Positions 1 through 8,685 of a stretch of 64,000 bases of DNA are shown in pieces (within the stretch, counting starts at the first letter, position 1; the number at the start of each line of letters is the position of its first letter). Position numbers and translations under genes: made by a program. The DNA comes from Actinomadura flavalba DSM 45200 (GTDB taxonomy: Bacteria > Actinomycetota > Actinomycetes > Streptosporangiales > Streptosporangiaceae). Below the pieces are notes generated by a model that saw only the letters and a program-made list of their open reading frames with translations, was not told where the DNA came from and ran no database searches. Location: the NCBI RefSeq assembly GCF_000374305.1, contig NZ_KB894093.1:1116001-1180000 (forward strand), read 5' to 3'.

Positions 1-471
1 CGGCATGTACGACGCGGCGGGCGACTGGCTCTCGTCCGTCGGGACGCCCGCCAAGAGCGGCGTGAGCGGCGCCATCATCGGCGTCCTGCCCGGTCAGGTC
101 GGTGTCGCGGTGTTCTCGCCGCGGCTGGACGCCCACGGCAAAAGCGCGCGGGGCGTCGCGGCGTTCGAGCGCATGTCCGCCGAGATGGAGGCTGCCGCGT
201 CTGCGAGCTGCACGGCGACCTGCTGTTCGCCGGGGTGGAGTCGCTGGTCCGCCGCGTGGTCACGGACGCTCCCGAACTGTCCGTCTTCGACTTCACCCGG
301 GTGGGGGAGATCGCGGCGGTCGGCTGGGAGACGCTCGTCGCGCTGCGCGACCAGCTCCGCGCGGCCGGGGCGGAACACGTCACCGTCGACCCGGGCGGGA
401 CCATGGTCGACCCGGACGCCGCCGGCGGACAGGGGTACGGCGCCCGCCCGGCCGCAAGGGAAAGGTTCTGA
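1..471 (+). pseudogene. glsA: Glutaminase-STAS gene, 3' part, frame-disrupted
   Basis: The 5' end lies outside the window. Frame 2 (from base 2) encodes the typical C-terminus of a serine-type glutaminase (L-glutamine to L-glutamate plus ammonia): YDAAGDWLSSVGTPAKSGVSG, a GVLPGQVGVAVFSP core, then RGVAAFERMSAEME. Near base 190 this frame loses similarity. Frame 1 takes over with CRVCELHGDLLFAGVES and runs through a STAS-like domain (LSVFDFTRVGEIAAVGWETL) to TGA at 469-471. Many actinobacterial glutaminases carry such a STAS tail, but the usual linker between the domains is absent here. This points to a small deletion plus frameshift, or an assembly error. As read, the protein would lose its STAS domain and end in an unrelated tail. 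Confidence 0.72.
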
Positions 472-503
472 GCACGATCCCGGCCGGGCGGACGCCGTAC
501 GTT

Positions 504-1106
504 CTAGGAGGCGCGGGCCGCGTCGAAGCGGGCCTGCACGTCGGTCCAGTTGACGAGCGACCAGAGCTTCTCGACGTAGTCGGGGCGCACGTTCCGGTAC
601 TGGAGGTAGTAGGCGTGCTCCCAGGCGTCGAAGACCAGCAGCGGCGTCGTGTTCATGCCGACGTTGCCGTGGTGGTCGTAGACCTGCTCGACCACCAGGC
701 GCTTGCCGAGGGGTTCCCAGGCGAGGATGCCCCAGCCGGAGCCCTGGACGGTCGCCGTCGCGCTGGTGAGCTGCTTCTGGAACGCCTCGAACGAGCCGAG
801 GTGCTCGGTGATGGCGTCGGCCAGGTCGCCGTCGGGGCGGTCGCCGCCGTCGGGTGACAGGTTGTCCCAGAAGATCGAGTGCAGGACGTGGCCGGACAGG
901 TTGAAGGCGTAGGTCTTCTCCAGGCCGACGAGACCGCCGAACTCCTGCTTGTCGCGCGCGTCCGCCAGCTTCTCCAGCGTGTCGTTCGCGCCCTTGACGT
1001 AGGCCGCGTGGTGCTTGGAGTGGTGCAGCTCCAGGATCTCGCCGGTGATCGCGGGTTCCAGGGCGCCGTAGTCATAGGGCAGGTCGGGCAGCGTGTAGGT
1101 CGACAT
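504..1106 (-). CDS. sodF: Superoxide dismutase, Fe/Mn type
   Basis: A 200-residue Fe/Mn superoxide dismutase that disproportionates superoxide to peroxide and oxygen in the cytoplasm. Visible features are the N-terminal [15 protein letters not shown], the metal-ligand region [16 protein letters not shown], the central helix with [18 protein letters not shown], and the C-terminal ligand motif [13 protein letters not shown]. Length is normal. The ATG at 1106 is preceded by TGGAGG at good spacing; the frame is open further upstream but without similarity. A TTGCAA-N5-TTGCAG box sits just upstream, which suggests Nur/nickel control as for Streptomyces sodF. Metal preference (Fe or Mn) cannot be decided by eye; the symbol follows the box. 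Confidence 0.95.
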   Translation of the reverse strand: MSTYTLPDLPYDYGALEPAITGEILELHHSKHHAAYVKGANDTLEKLADARDKQEFGGLVGLEKTYAFNLSGHVLHSIFWDNLSPDGGDRPDGDLADAITEHLGSFEAFQKQLTSATATVQGSGWGILAWEPLGKRLVVEQVYDHHGNVGMNTTPLLVFDAWEHAYYLQYRNVRPDYVEKLWSLVNWTDVQARFDAARAS

Positions 1107-1117
1107 AGCCTCCACTA

Positions 1118-1134
1118 TTGCAAAGAACTTGCAG
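1118..1134 (-). promoter_or_regulatory. Nur-like nickel box upstream of sodF
   Basis: TTGCAA-AGAAC-TTGCAG lies 12-28 bases upstream of the sodF start, immediately before the ribosome binding site. The Nur box described for Streptomyces sodF is two TTGCAA hexamers five bases apart; this copy matches 11 of 12 positions. The placement suits repression near the transcription start when nickel is plentiful and a nickel superoxide dismutase can take over. No nur or sodN gene is in the window. Confidence 0.65.
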
Positions 1135-1258
1135 GTGCGTCCATCAGGCGAAAGTCCTAGGTCGCGTGTCGGGACGTGACGCACCTGGCAGCGCGCTACC
1201 CGCGACCCGTCTAGTTAGATGGGAAGTGTCCGGGTTTCGAGCGCTGAGGAGACACGCA

Positions 1259-2089
1259 ATGGGTCGCGCACTGGTGCTGGGCGGCGGCGGAGTCGCCGGA
1301 ATCGCCTGGGAGGCCGGGATCGTCGCCGGGCTCCGCGAGGCCGGAACGGACCTCGGCGCCGCCGACCTGTTCGTCGGGACGTCGGCGGGTTCCGTCGTCG
1401 GGACGCTCCTCGCCCACGGCGCCGACATCGACGCCACCATCGAGGAGATCGCCGACATCGACCGGCAGCCGCCGGACGCGTCCGTCGACCCGGGCCTGAT
1501 GATGAAGGCGTTCGAGATCCTCTTCGACACCCGCAAGGACCCCAAGCAGGCGCGCCGCGAGGTCGGCGCCCTCGCCCTGAGCGCCGGCACCGACGCGATG
1601 GCGCCCCGCCTCGCCCAGATCGCGGACCGGCTGCCCGACCCGGCCTGGCCGGACCGTCCGCTGCTCGTCACGGCCGTGGACACCGCCGACGGCGCCTTCA
1701 AGGTCTGGGACCGGGACGGCGCCGCGTCCCTGGCGGACGCGGTCATGTCGAGCTGCACGGTGCCGTGCGTCTTCCCGCCCGTCGAGATCGACGGGCGCCG
1801 CTACATGGACGGCGGCACCCGCTCGGCCACCAACGCCGACCTGGCCAAGTACCACGACCGCGTCGTCATCCTGGAGCCGATGGCCTACCTCACCCCCCGC
1901 GAGGTCCTCGACCGCGAGGTGAACGTCCTCGGCGACGCCAGGGTCACGGTCATCGGCCCCGACCAGGCCGCCATCGACCTGTTCGGCTTCGACTTCCTCA
2001 ACCCGACCCTCTGGCGCACCGCCTTCCAGGCGGGCCTGACCCAGGCCAAGACCCACGCCGAGGAAGCCGCCACCACCTGGAACGCCTGA
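1259..2089 (+). CDS. Patatin-like phospholipase / acyl hydrolase
   Basis: A 276-residue patatin-fold hydrolase. The start shows the oxyanion loop GGGGVAG (residues 7-13). Next comes the nucleophile elbow GTSAGS with the catalytic Ser, and later the DGG motif (YMDGGTRSATNADL) carrying the catalytic Asp, so the Ser-Asp dyad is complete. Family members cleave acyl esters of phospholipids or other lipids; the substrate is unknown. No signal peptide is seen, so it is probably cytoplasmic. The ATG at 1259 has GAGGAGA about 7 bases upstream. It is divergent from sodF, with about 150 bases between starts, and stands alone. Confidence 0.9.
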   Translation: MGRALVLGGGGVAGIAWEAGIVAGLREAGTDLGAADLFVGTSAGSVVGTLLAHGADIDATIEEIADIDRQPPDASVDPGLMMKAFEILFDTRKDPKQARREVGALALSAGTDAMAPRLAQIADRLPDPAWPDRPLLVTAVDTADGAFKVWDRDGAASLADAVMSSCTVPCVFPPVEIDGRRYMDGGTRSATNADLAKYHDRVVILEPMAYLTPREVLDREVNVLGDARVTVIGPDQAAIDLFGFDFLNPTLWRTAFQAGLTQAKTHAEEAATTWNA

Positions 2090-2104
2090 CGGCGAGGCGC
2101 GGCG

Positions 2105-2260
2105 TCAGCGCGGCCGACGCCCTCCCCGGAACCGAGCCAGCAACGACTGAAGCTTGGCCCGGTTACGCGGATCACGCGCATACCCCTGCGCCCGCGTCCG
2201 AGCCTGCCGCCCCTGCGGACTGGCCAAGAATCGGCGAATACGGTCAGTGATCGAAGCCAC
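2105..2260 (-). CDS. Small basic hypothetical protein (51 aa)
   Basis: Read from GTG at 2260, this encodes a 51-residue, strongly basic protein (VASITDRIRRFLASPQGRQA, then ARDPRNRAKLQSLLARFRGG). It resembles short actinomycete proteins of unknown function with an amphipathic N-terminal helix and an Arg-rich tail. A GGGGG stretch lies about 9 bases before the GTG. The frame is open upstream, but only this part looks protein-like. It converges on the patatin gene and is divergent from hsdM. Function unknown. Confidence 0.55.
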   Translation of the reverse strand: MASITDRIRRFLASPQGRQARTRAQGYARDPRNRAKLQSLLARFRGGRRPR

Positions 2261-2292
2261 GAGAGCAACCCCCTGCGAACGGACGAACGAAC

Positions 2293-2324
2293 CGGCGGGA
2301 CAGTGGGTACCCACCGTCCCGCCG
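2293..2324. promoter_or_regulatory. 32-bp near-perfect palindrome upstream of hsdM
   Basis: The arms CGGCGGGACAGTGGGT and ACCCACCGTCCCGCCG pair at 15 of 16 positions with no loop, centred at 2308/2309. The site lies between the small minus-strand ORF (start 2260) and the hsdM promoter. A loop-free dyad suits a dimeric DNA-binding protein better than a terminator. It could regulate the restriction-modification operon, the small ORF, or both. Confidence 0.5.
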
Positions 2325-2468
2325 ATTGAACGACCGACACCCCCCGCAAGGTTGCACCCCCCAGGTGACGCAACCCTTACCTCGGCTCCCACGCCCCGAA
2401 ACGATCCGACCCGGTGACCTGCGATCACCTCTGCGCGACAACGCCTCTCTTCTGTCGCCTCCCTGCAC

Positions 2469-2474
2469 TAGGCT
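2469..2474 (+). promoter_or_regulatory. Predicted -10 element for leaderless hsdM mRNA
   Basis: TAGGCT fits the actinomycete TANNNT -10 pattern and ends 7 bases before the GTG at 2482, so transcription would begin at or next to the start codon. No Shine-Dalgarno sequence precedes that GTG. No convincing -35 element was found. Confidence 0.4.
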
Positions 2475-2481
2475 CCGGAAC

Positions 2482-4002
2482 GTGATTACGGGCGAGCTGC
2501 GCAGCAAGATCGACAGGTTGTGGGACGCGTTCTGGTCCGGCGGGATCGCCAACCCGCTGGAGGTGATCGAACAGATCACGTACCTGATGTTCCTGCGCCG
2601 CCTGGACGCCAGCCAGACCAGCAGGGAGCACAAGGCACGGCGTCTCGGCAAGGACATCGAGAATCCGATTTACACGGACGACACGGACGCCCTTCGATGG
2701 TCCCGCTTCACCCAGATCGAGCGGCCGGAGACGATGTACGAGCTCGTCTCGAACGGCGTCTTCCCCTGGCTGCGCAGGCTCGGCGGCGACGAGTCCACGT
2801 ACTCCCACCACATGAAGGACGCCCGGCTCACCATCCCCACGGCGAACCTGCTCACGAAGGCCGTGGACATCCTGAACGACCTCCCACTCGACCAGGGAGA
2901 CGTCAAGGGCGACCTCTACGAGTACATGCTCAGCAAGATCGCCACGTCGGGACAGAACGGCCAGTTCCGCACGCCCCGCCACATCATCCAGCTCATGGTC
3001 GAGATGATGAATCCGGGCCCCGGCGACGAGATCTGCGACCCGGCCTGCGGCACCGCCGGCTTCCTGGTGGCCGCCGCCGAATACGTCCAGCGCGAACACT
3101 CGGAAGCCCTGTTGGAGCGCAAGCAGCAGCTCCACTTCCAGAAGAAGATGTTCCACGGCTTCGACTTCGACTCCACGATGCTGCGCATCGCCAGCATGAA
3201 CATGCTCCTGCACGAGGTCGAAGAACCCGACATCCGCTATCGGGACTCCCTCGCCCAGAACGTCGCCGACGAGGCCGAACGCTACTCGCTGATCCTCGCC
3301 AACCCGCCTTTCGCCGGCAGCCTCGACTACGAGACCACCGCCGACGACCTCCTCGGCGTCGTCAAGACCAAGAAGACCGAACTCCTCTTCCTGGCCCTCT
3401 TCCTCCGCCTCCTGAAGCCGGGCGGCCGAGCCGCCGTCATCGTCCCCGACGGCGTGCTCTTCGGCTCCACCAAGGCCCATGTCGGCCTGCGCAAGACCCT
3501 GGTCGAAAACCACAAACTCGACGCCATCGTCAAACTCCCCTCCGGCGTCTTCAAGCCCTACGCCGGGGTCTCCACCGCCATCATCTTCTTTACCAAGACC
3601 AATGCTGGCGGCACCGACCACGTCTGGTTCTACGACGTCACCGCCGACGGCTACAGCCTGGACGACAAGCGCGTCCCGCTCCTGCCCGGAGACAAGGCTG
3701 GTCCCCGTCCCGACGCGGAGCTCGATGAGACAGAGCACGCCAAGAACAATCTCCCCGATGTCCTGACCCGCTGGGCACTACGCGACGGCTCCGAACGCGA
3801 ACACCCTCGGACCGCCCAGAGCTTCGTCGTCCCCAAGGCCGACATCGCCGCACAGGGATATGACCTAAACCTGAACCGTTACAAGGAGATCGTGCACGAG
3901 GACGTCGCACACCGCACACCTTCCGACATCATCGCAGAGCTTGAATCCCTGGAGTCGAAAATTCGGACTGGACTCTCGGAGCTAAAGGCTGCCCTCGGAT
4001 GA
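2482..4002 (+). CDS. hsdM: Type I restriction-modification methyltransferase subunit HsdM
   Basis: A 506-residue N6-adenine DNA methylase that modifies host DNA as part of M2S and M2S-R2 complexes. The N-terminal HsdM helical domain is clear (IDRLWDAFWSGGIANPLEVI, then YLMFLRRLD). AdoMet motif I is DPACGTAGFL and the catalytic motif IV is NPPF (LANPPFAGS). The C-terminus (KADIAAQGYDLNLNRYKEI) is typical of the subunit. The GTG at 2482 matches the family N-terminus and a leaderless promoter; the frame opens further upstream without similarity. The stop overlaps the hsdS start by ATGA, implying translational coupling. Target site unknown. Confidence 0.95.
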   Translation: MITGELRSKIDRLWDAFWSGGIANPLEVIEQITYLMFLRRLDASQTSREHKARRLGKDIENPIYTDDTDALRWSRFTQIERPETMYELVSNGVFPWLRRLGGDESTYSHHMKDARLTIPTANLLTKAVDILNDLPLDQGDVKGDLYEYMLSKIATSGQNGQFRTPRHIIQLMVEMMNPGPGDEICDPACGTAGFLVAAAEYVQREHSEALLERKQQLHFQKKMFHGFDFDSTMLRIASMNMLLHEVEEPDIRYRDSLAQNVADEAERYSLILANPPFAGSLDYETTADDLLGVVKTKKTELLFLALFLRLLKPGGRAAVIVPDGVLFGSTKAHVGLRKTLVENHKLDAIVKLPSGVFKPYAGVSTAIIFFTKTNAGGTDHVWFYDVTADGYSLDDKRVPLLPGDKAGPRPDAELDETEHAKNNLPDVLTRWALRDGSEREHPRTAQSFVVPKADIAAQGYDLNLNRYKEIVHEDVAHRTPSDIIAELESLESKIRTGLSELKAALG

Positions 4003-5165
4003 CCGACACCTATCGCCTCGATCAAGTCGCGCACCTGAACCCGCGCCCTGCCACTCGCCCGACTCCAGGAACGAGGATTTCATTCCTGGCTATGGCCGAT
4101 GTGGGAAGCGATGGGTCTACCAAACCGGGCAGCGAGCGCAACTTCGATGAAGTGGCAAAAGGTTTCACACACTTTCGGCGTGACGACATTCTAGTGGCGA
4201 AGATCACGCCTTGCTTCGAGAATGGAAAGATCGCCCAAGCTCGAACTGAGCATGAGTTGGCAGCGGGATCGACGGAGTTTCATGTGGTGAGGGCCGATCC
4301 AGGAGTCCTTCACGGCCGCTACCTGCATCACTACCTTCGCCAGCCGTTCATCCGCAAAGAGGGTGAGCGACGAATGACCGGTAGTGGCGGTCAACGTCGA
4401 CTTCCACATTCGTACCTCTCCAACCTGCGTATGTACGTCCCTTCCTTCAGAGAGCAACGACGAATTGCAGAAATGCTGGACAAGGTTGATTCGCTGCGAG
4501 TGAAACGACAGCAAGCTATCACTCTCCTCGACGACCTCGCGCGATCCACCTTCTTCGACATGTTCGGCGATCCTGCGAGTAATTCCAGAGATCTAGCAAA
4601 AGTTCGACTCCGCGATCTCGCCTTCCTCGCTACGGGAAGCACACCCAGCCGAAAACTGGACGATAACTATGGTGGCGAAATACCCTGGGTAAAGACCGGC
4701 GAGGTCAGGGGCGGAGTAATCAGCTCCACTGAAGAGTCTCTGAGTGAAACAGGCGCTCAAAATGCACGCTGCAAGATCCATCCAAAGGGTTCGATCGTGA
4801 TCGCGCTTTACGGACAAGGGAGAACCAGGGGGCAAGCTGGCGTACTCGGCATGCCAGCTGCGACGAATCAGGCGTGCGCGGTGGTATATCCGAATGATCG
4901 ATACGACACATCCTTTATTTTTCAGCAGCTTAAAATCTCCTACGAACAGCTTCGCGCAATGGCCAGAGGTGGCAATCAGGCAAACCTGAACATGAAGCTA
5001 ATCGGCGATTTCGATGTTATGTGTCCAGACATCAACTCTCAGCGCCTTTTTGCTAAGAAACTGGATGAGATAAACGACTTGAAGAGTCATCATCTACGGC
5101 AGGTCGAGCAGCTCGATGAGCTCTTCGCATCCCTGCAGTCGAAAGCGTTCCGCGGCGAGTTGTGA
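3999..5165 (+). CDS. hsdS: Type I restriction-modification specificity subunit HsdS
   Basis: This 388-residue subunit chooses the bipartite DNA target. It shows two target-recognition domains separated by conserved helices. TRD1 is roughly residues 5-160 (opening YRLDQVAHLNPRPATRP). The central spacer contains RRIAEMLDKVDSLRVKRQQA and LARSTFFDMFGDP. TRD2 is roughly 205-350 (SGSTPSRKLDDNYGGEIPWV-like opening, GNQANLNMKLI). The distal repeat ends LDELFASLQSKAFRGEL. Start ATG overlaps the hsdM stop. Base composition is clearly more AT-rich than both neighbours, as expected where recognition domains are exchanged horizontally. Specificity cannot be predicted by eye. Confidence 0.93.
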   Translation: MTDTYRLDQVAHLNPRPATRPTPGTRISFLAMADVGSDGSTKPGSERNFDEVAKGFTHFRRDDILVAKITPCFENGKIAQARTEHELAAGSTEFHVVRADPGVLHGRYLHHYLRQPFIRKEGERRMTGSGGQRRLPHSYLSNLRMYVPSFREQRRIAEMLDKVDSLRVKRQQAITLLDDLARSTFFDMFGDPASNSRDLAKVRLRDLAFLATGSTPSRKLDDNYGGEIPWVKTGEVRGGVISSTEESLSETGAQNARCKIHPKGSIVIALYGQGRTRGQAGVLGMPAATNQACAVVYPNDRYDTSFIFQQLKISYEQLRAMARGGNQANLNMKLIGDFDVMCPDINSQRLFAKKLDEINDLKSHHLRQVEQLDELFASLQSKAFRGEL

Positions 5166-5210
5166 GAGACTTGCGGCATCTGTCCGTGTTCGGGGGATGG
5201 GGCGGTTGTC

Positions 5211-8200
5211 GTGAGCAACTTCGAGTTTCTCAAGGCGGAGTGGCCGGAGCTGTACGGCGAGGCGTTTAGGGCTGAGCGGTTGGCGGTGGCCGATCCGCGG
5301 ACGTCGTGCTTCTACGCGCGACGCACGATCGAGTTGGCACTGAACTGGTTGTACAAGGCCGACGAGTCGCTGCGGGAGCCGTACCGGCGCGGCCTCGATG
5401 CGGCGATCAACGAACCGACGCTCGTCAATCTCGTCGGACCGGCGCTGCGGACGAAGATGGACCTGATCCGCCGTCAGGGCAACTCTGCCGTGCATTCGAC
5501 CGCGCACGTGCACAGCAAGGACGCCACGCGTACCGCCGCCGAGTTGTTCCACGTCCTGTACTGGCTGGCCCGCAACTACGCGCAGCATGAGGTCGACATT
5601 CCGCCAGCCGGGCTGGCGTTCGACGTGTCCCGCATCCCGGTGCCCGAGCCCTCGTCGGTCCGGCAGCGAAAGCGGGAGGAGCTCAAGAAGCAGGCTGAGC
5701 GTTACGCCCAGCAGCAAGAAGACCTCGCCAAGGAGCGGCGGCGCAGCCAGGGGCTCAGCGAGGAAGTGCAGCGGCTGCGGGAGCAGATCAAGGCGGCGAA
5801 GGCCGCGAACTCCCGGCGTCCCGATACCCACGACTACGACGAGGCCACGACCCGGGCCAACATCATCGACCTGCTGCTGCGGGAAGCCGGATGGACGCTC
5901 GACAAGGCCGAGGACCGGGAGTACCCGGTGACCGGGCTGGCGTCGACTAAGTCCGGCCGGGGCAAGGTCGACTACGTCCTGTGGGACGACGACGGCCGGC
6001 CGCTGGGGTTGGTCGAGGCCAAGGCAACCACGCATTCGCCGCTCGAAGGGCAGGAGCAGGCCCGCCGGTACGCCGAGGCGCTGGAACGCGAGTTCGGGCA
6101 GCGGCCGGTCATCTTCTACACCAACGGCTACGACACGTGGATCTGGGATGACGGCAACAAGTACCCGCCCCGCCCGATCCAGGGCTTCTACACCAAAGAC
6201 GAACTGCGGTCGCTCATTATGCGGCGCGCGTCCCGGCAGGCGCTCAACAGTGCTCCGATCAACGAGGAGATCGTCGAGCGCTATTACCAGACCCGTGCGA
6301 TCCGCCGGGTCGGTGAGCGCTTCGGCCGGGACAACCAGCGTCAGGCCCTCCTGGTCATGGCGACGGGCTCGGGCAAGACGCGTACCGCGATCGCGCTGGT
6401 CGACCTGTTGCAGAAAGCGGGCTGGGTCAAGCGGGTGCTGTTCCTGGCCGACCGCAAGGAACTGGTGTCCCAGGCGTTCAACGCCTTCAAGGAGCACCTC
6501 GGCGGTACCCCGGCCGTGAATCTCTTGCTGGAGAAGGACGACAGCGCGCGGGTGTTCGTCTCGACGTACCCGACGATGCTCAACCTGATCAACAGTCTGT
6601 CCGACAGCGGCGAGCGGCGGTTCGGGCCGGGCTACTTCGACCTGGTGATCGTGGATGAGGCGCACCGGTCGATCTTCAACAAGTACCGCGCGATCTTCGA
6701 TCATTTCGACGCGCTGCTGGTCGGCCTGACCGCGACGCCCAAGAACGAGGTCGACCGCAACACCTACCGGATCTTCAACCTCGAAGAGGGGAACCCGACC
6801 GACGCCTACGACCTGGAGCAGGCCAAGGCCGACGGCTATCTCGTCGGCCCGTTCACCATCAACGTGCCGCTGAAGTTCCCGCAGCGCGGTGTCCGCTACG
6901 ACGAACTGTCGGAAGAGGAAAAGGAGCGCTGGGACGAACTCGAGTGGGACGCGGACGACGGCGCGCCCACCGAGATCACCGCCGGCGAGGTCAACCGGTT
7001 CCTCTTCAACGAGGACACCATCGACAAGATGCTTCAGACGGTCATGCAGTACGGCTATCGCGTCGAGGGCGGTGACCGGCTCGGCAAGACGATCGTGTTC
7101 GCGCGCAACCAACGGCACGCGGAGTTCATCGTCGAGCGGTTCAACCTGCTCTACCCCGAGTACGGCGGCGAGCTCGCACGCGTAATCAGCCACAAGACCC
7201 GGGGTGCGGAACTGCTCATCGACGAGTTCCGCCGCGCCGACTCCGGCCTGCGCATGGCCGTTTCCGTGGACATGCTCGACACCGGGATCGACGTTCCCGA
7301 GGTCGTCAACCTGGTGTTGGCCAAGGCCGTCCGGTCCAAGACGAAGTTCTGGCAGATGATCGGACGGGGGACACGGCTGTGCCCGGACCTGTTCGGGCCC
7401 GGTCAGGACAAGCAGCAGTTCGTCGTCTTCGACCTGGCTCGCAACGTGGAGTACTTCAACGCGGACGTTCCGGAGGGCCAGGGGAACGTGCAGAAGTCGC
7501 TGGCCGAGCGGTTGTTCGCCCAGCGCACCACGTTGCTGCACGCGCTGGATCAGACGCCGTCGGCTGCCGCGGCCGACGTCGCTCTTCGCGACGATGTCGC
7601 CGTCCGGCTGCGGGCCGAGGTCGCCGGGATGAACCGGGACAGCGTCGAGGTGCGGCGGCATCTGCGCGAGGTCGACACCTACCTCGATCCCGAGTCCTGG
7701 AAGCAGATCACCGCCGAAAAGCGTGATGAGCTGACGGAGAAGCTGGCCGGTCTGCCCTCGTCCTACAAGGACGAGGAGAACGGCGAGGAGGCCAAGCGGT
7801 TCGACCTGCTGGCATTGCGCCTGCAACTCGGGCGGCTTGAAGGCGATCCCGGTTACGCCGCGCTGATGCTTCAGGTGCAGCGGATCGCCGAGGATTTGCT
7901 CGACCCGACCACGCTCCGCAACCCGGCGGTCCGGCAGAACGCCGAGTTCATCACCGACGTGGCGGGGGACGAATGGTGGCAGGACGTCACCCTGCCCATG
8001 CTGGAGACCATGCGCCGCACGATGCGCGGCCTCGTCCGGCTACTGCCCAAGCGGCACCGCGCGATCATCTACAGCGATTTCCAGGACGAGCTCGGCGAGC
8101 TCACGCACGCCGAGCTCAGGGGCTTGGAGGTCGGCACCGACCGCACCAAGTTCGAACGCAAGGTCCGCACCTACCTCCGCAGCCACAGCGACAACCTCGT

Positions 8201-8624
8201 CGTGCAGAAGCTGGTGCGCGGCAAGCAGATCACGAGCGCCGACCTGGAGGAACTCACGTCCGTGTTCCTCGACCTGGGCTTCGGCACCGAAACCGACATC
8301 GACCGCGTCGCCGAAGACCACAAGGGTTTCGGGCTGTTCCTGCGCTCCCTCACCGGCCTGAGCCGCGAGACCGCCGTCCGCGCCTTCGCCGACTTCCAGC
8401 GGGGCCGCAACCTCACCCCGGCCGAGTACCACTTCCTCGATCTCATCATCGACTCCCTCACCACCAACGGCCACCTGGACGTCGGCGACCTCTACGAACC
8501 CCCCTTCAAACGCCTCGGCGACCCCGACACCGTCTTCCGCGACACCACCGACGTCGACACCATCGCCGACATCCTGAACCTCATGCGAGCGACCGCCGTT
8601 CCGACAGACGCGGAAGCAGGCTGA
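5211..8624 (+). CDS. hsdR: Type I restriction endonuclease subunit HsdR
   Basis: An 1137-residue ATP-dependent translocase-nuclease that cuts unmodified DNA with HsdM and HsdS. In order: a DUF4145-like helical N-terminus (FYARRTIELALNWLYK); a charged coiled coil near residues 145-205; the PD-(D/E)XK nuclease core (DYVLWDDDG, then E269-A-K271); SF2 helicase Walker A ATGSGKT (384-390); DEAH (482-485); motif III GLTATP; and motif V/VI regions (DTGIDVPEVVNLV, MIGRGTRLCPD). The C-terminus LTPAEYHFLDLIIDSLTTNG is typical of the family. GTG start at 5211 follows a G-rich ribosome-binding stretch. It lies 45 bases after hsdS, so the operon is M-S-R and looks intact. Confidence 0.95.
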   Translation: MSNFEFLKAEWPELYGEAFRAERLAVADPRTSCFYARRTIELALNWLYKADESLREPYRRGLDAAINEPTLVNLVGPALRTKMDLIRRQGNSAVHSTAHVHSKDATRTAAELFHVLYWLARNYAQHEVDIPPAGLAFDVSRIPVPEPSSVRQRKREELKKQAERYAQQQEDLAKERRRSQGLSEEVQRLREQIKAAKAANSRRPDTHDYDEATTRANIIDLLLREAGWTLDKAEDREYPVTGLASTKSGRGKVDYVLWDDDGRPLGLVEAKATTHSPLEGQEQARRYAEALEREFGQRPVIFYTNGYDTWIWDDGNKYPPRPIQGFYTKDELRSLIMRRASRQALNSAPINEEIVERYYQTRAIRRVGERFGRDNQRQALLVMATGSGKTRTAIALVDLLQKAGWVKRVLFLADRKELVSQAFNAFKEHLGGTPAVNLLLEKDDSARVFVSTYPTMLNLINSLSDSGERRFGPGYFDLVIVDEAHRSIFNKYRAIFDHFDALLVGLTATPKNEVDRNTYRIFNLEEGNPTDAYDLEQAKADGYLVGPFTINVPLKFPQRGVRYDELSEEEKERWDELEWDADDGAPTEITAGEVNRFLFNEDTIDKMLQTVMQYGYRVEGGDRLGKTIVFARNQRHAEFIVERFNLLYPEYGGELARVISHKTRGAELLIDEFRRADSGLRMAVSVDMLDTGIDVPEVVNLVLAKAVRSKTKFWQMIGRGTRLCPDLFGPGQDKQQFVVFDLARNVEYFNADVPEGQGNVQKSLAERLFAQRTTLLHALDQTPSAAAADVALRDDVAVRLRAEVAGMNRDSVEVRRHLREVDTYLDPESWKQITAEKRDELTEKLAGLPSSYKDEENGEEAKRFDLLALRLQLGRLEGDPGYAALMLQVQRIAEDLLDPTTLRNPAVRQNAEFITDVAGDEWWQDVTLPMLETMRRTMRGLVRLLPKRHRAIIYSDFQDELGELTHAELRGLEVGTDRTKFERKVRTYLRSHSDNLVVQKLVRGKQITSADLEELTSVFLDLGFGTETDIDRVAEDHKGFGLFLRSLTGLSRETAVRAFADFQRGRNLTPAEYHFLDLIIDSLTTNGHLDVGDLYEPPFKRLGDPDTVFRDTTDVDTIADILNLMRATAVPTDAEAG

Positions 8625-8642
8625 GCGCAACCAAAAGCGGGC

Positions 8643-8666
8643 CCGCGGCGCATTGTCGCGCCGCGG
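8643..8666. terminator. Hairpin terminator between hsdR and nrdB
   Basis: A perfect 9-bp stem (CCGCGGCGC / GCGCCGCGG) with loop ATTGTC sits in the 61 bases between the convergent hsdR and nrdB stops. It probably serves both strands. There is no U-tract, as is common in actinomycetes. Confidence 0.6.
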
Positions 8667-8685
8667 TTCCGTGGGCTTCGGTGGG

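Noticed and set aside
5094-7826. A 910-codon minus-strand open frame opposite hsdR
   Set aside because: No recognisable motif; hsdR on the other strand has full helicase and nuclease motifs.
2482-8624. Integrated mobile island carrying the R-M system
   Set aside because: No integrase, tRNA or direct repeats at the borders; only hsdS deviates in composition.
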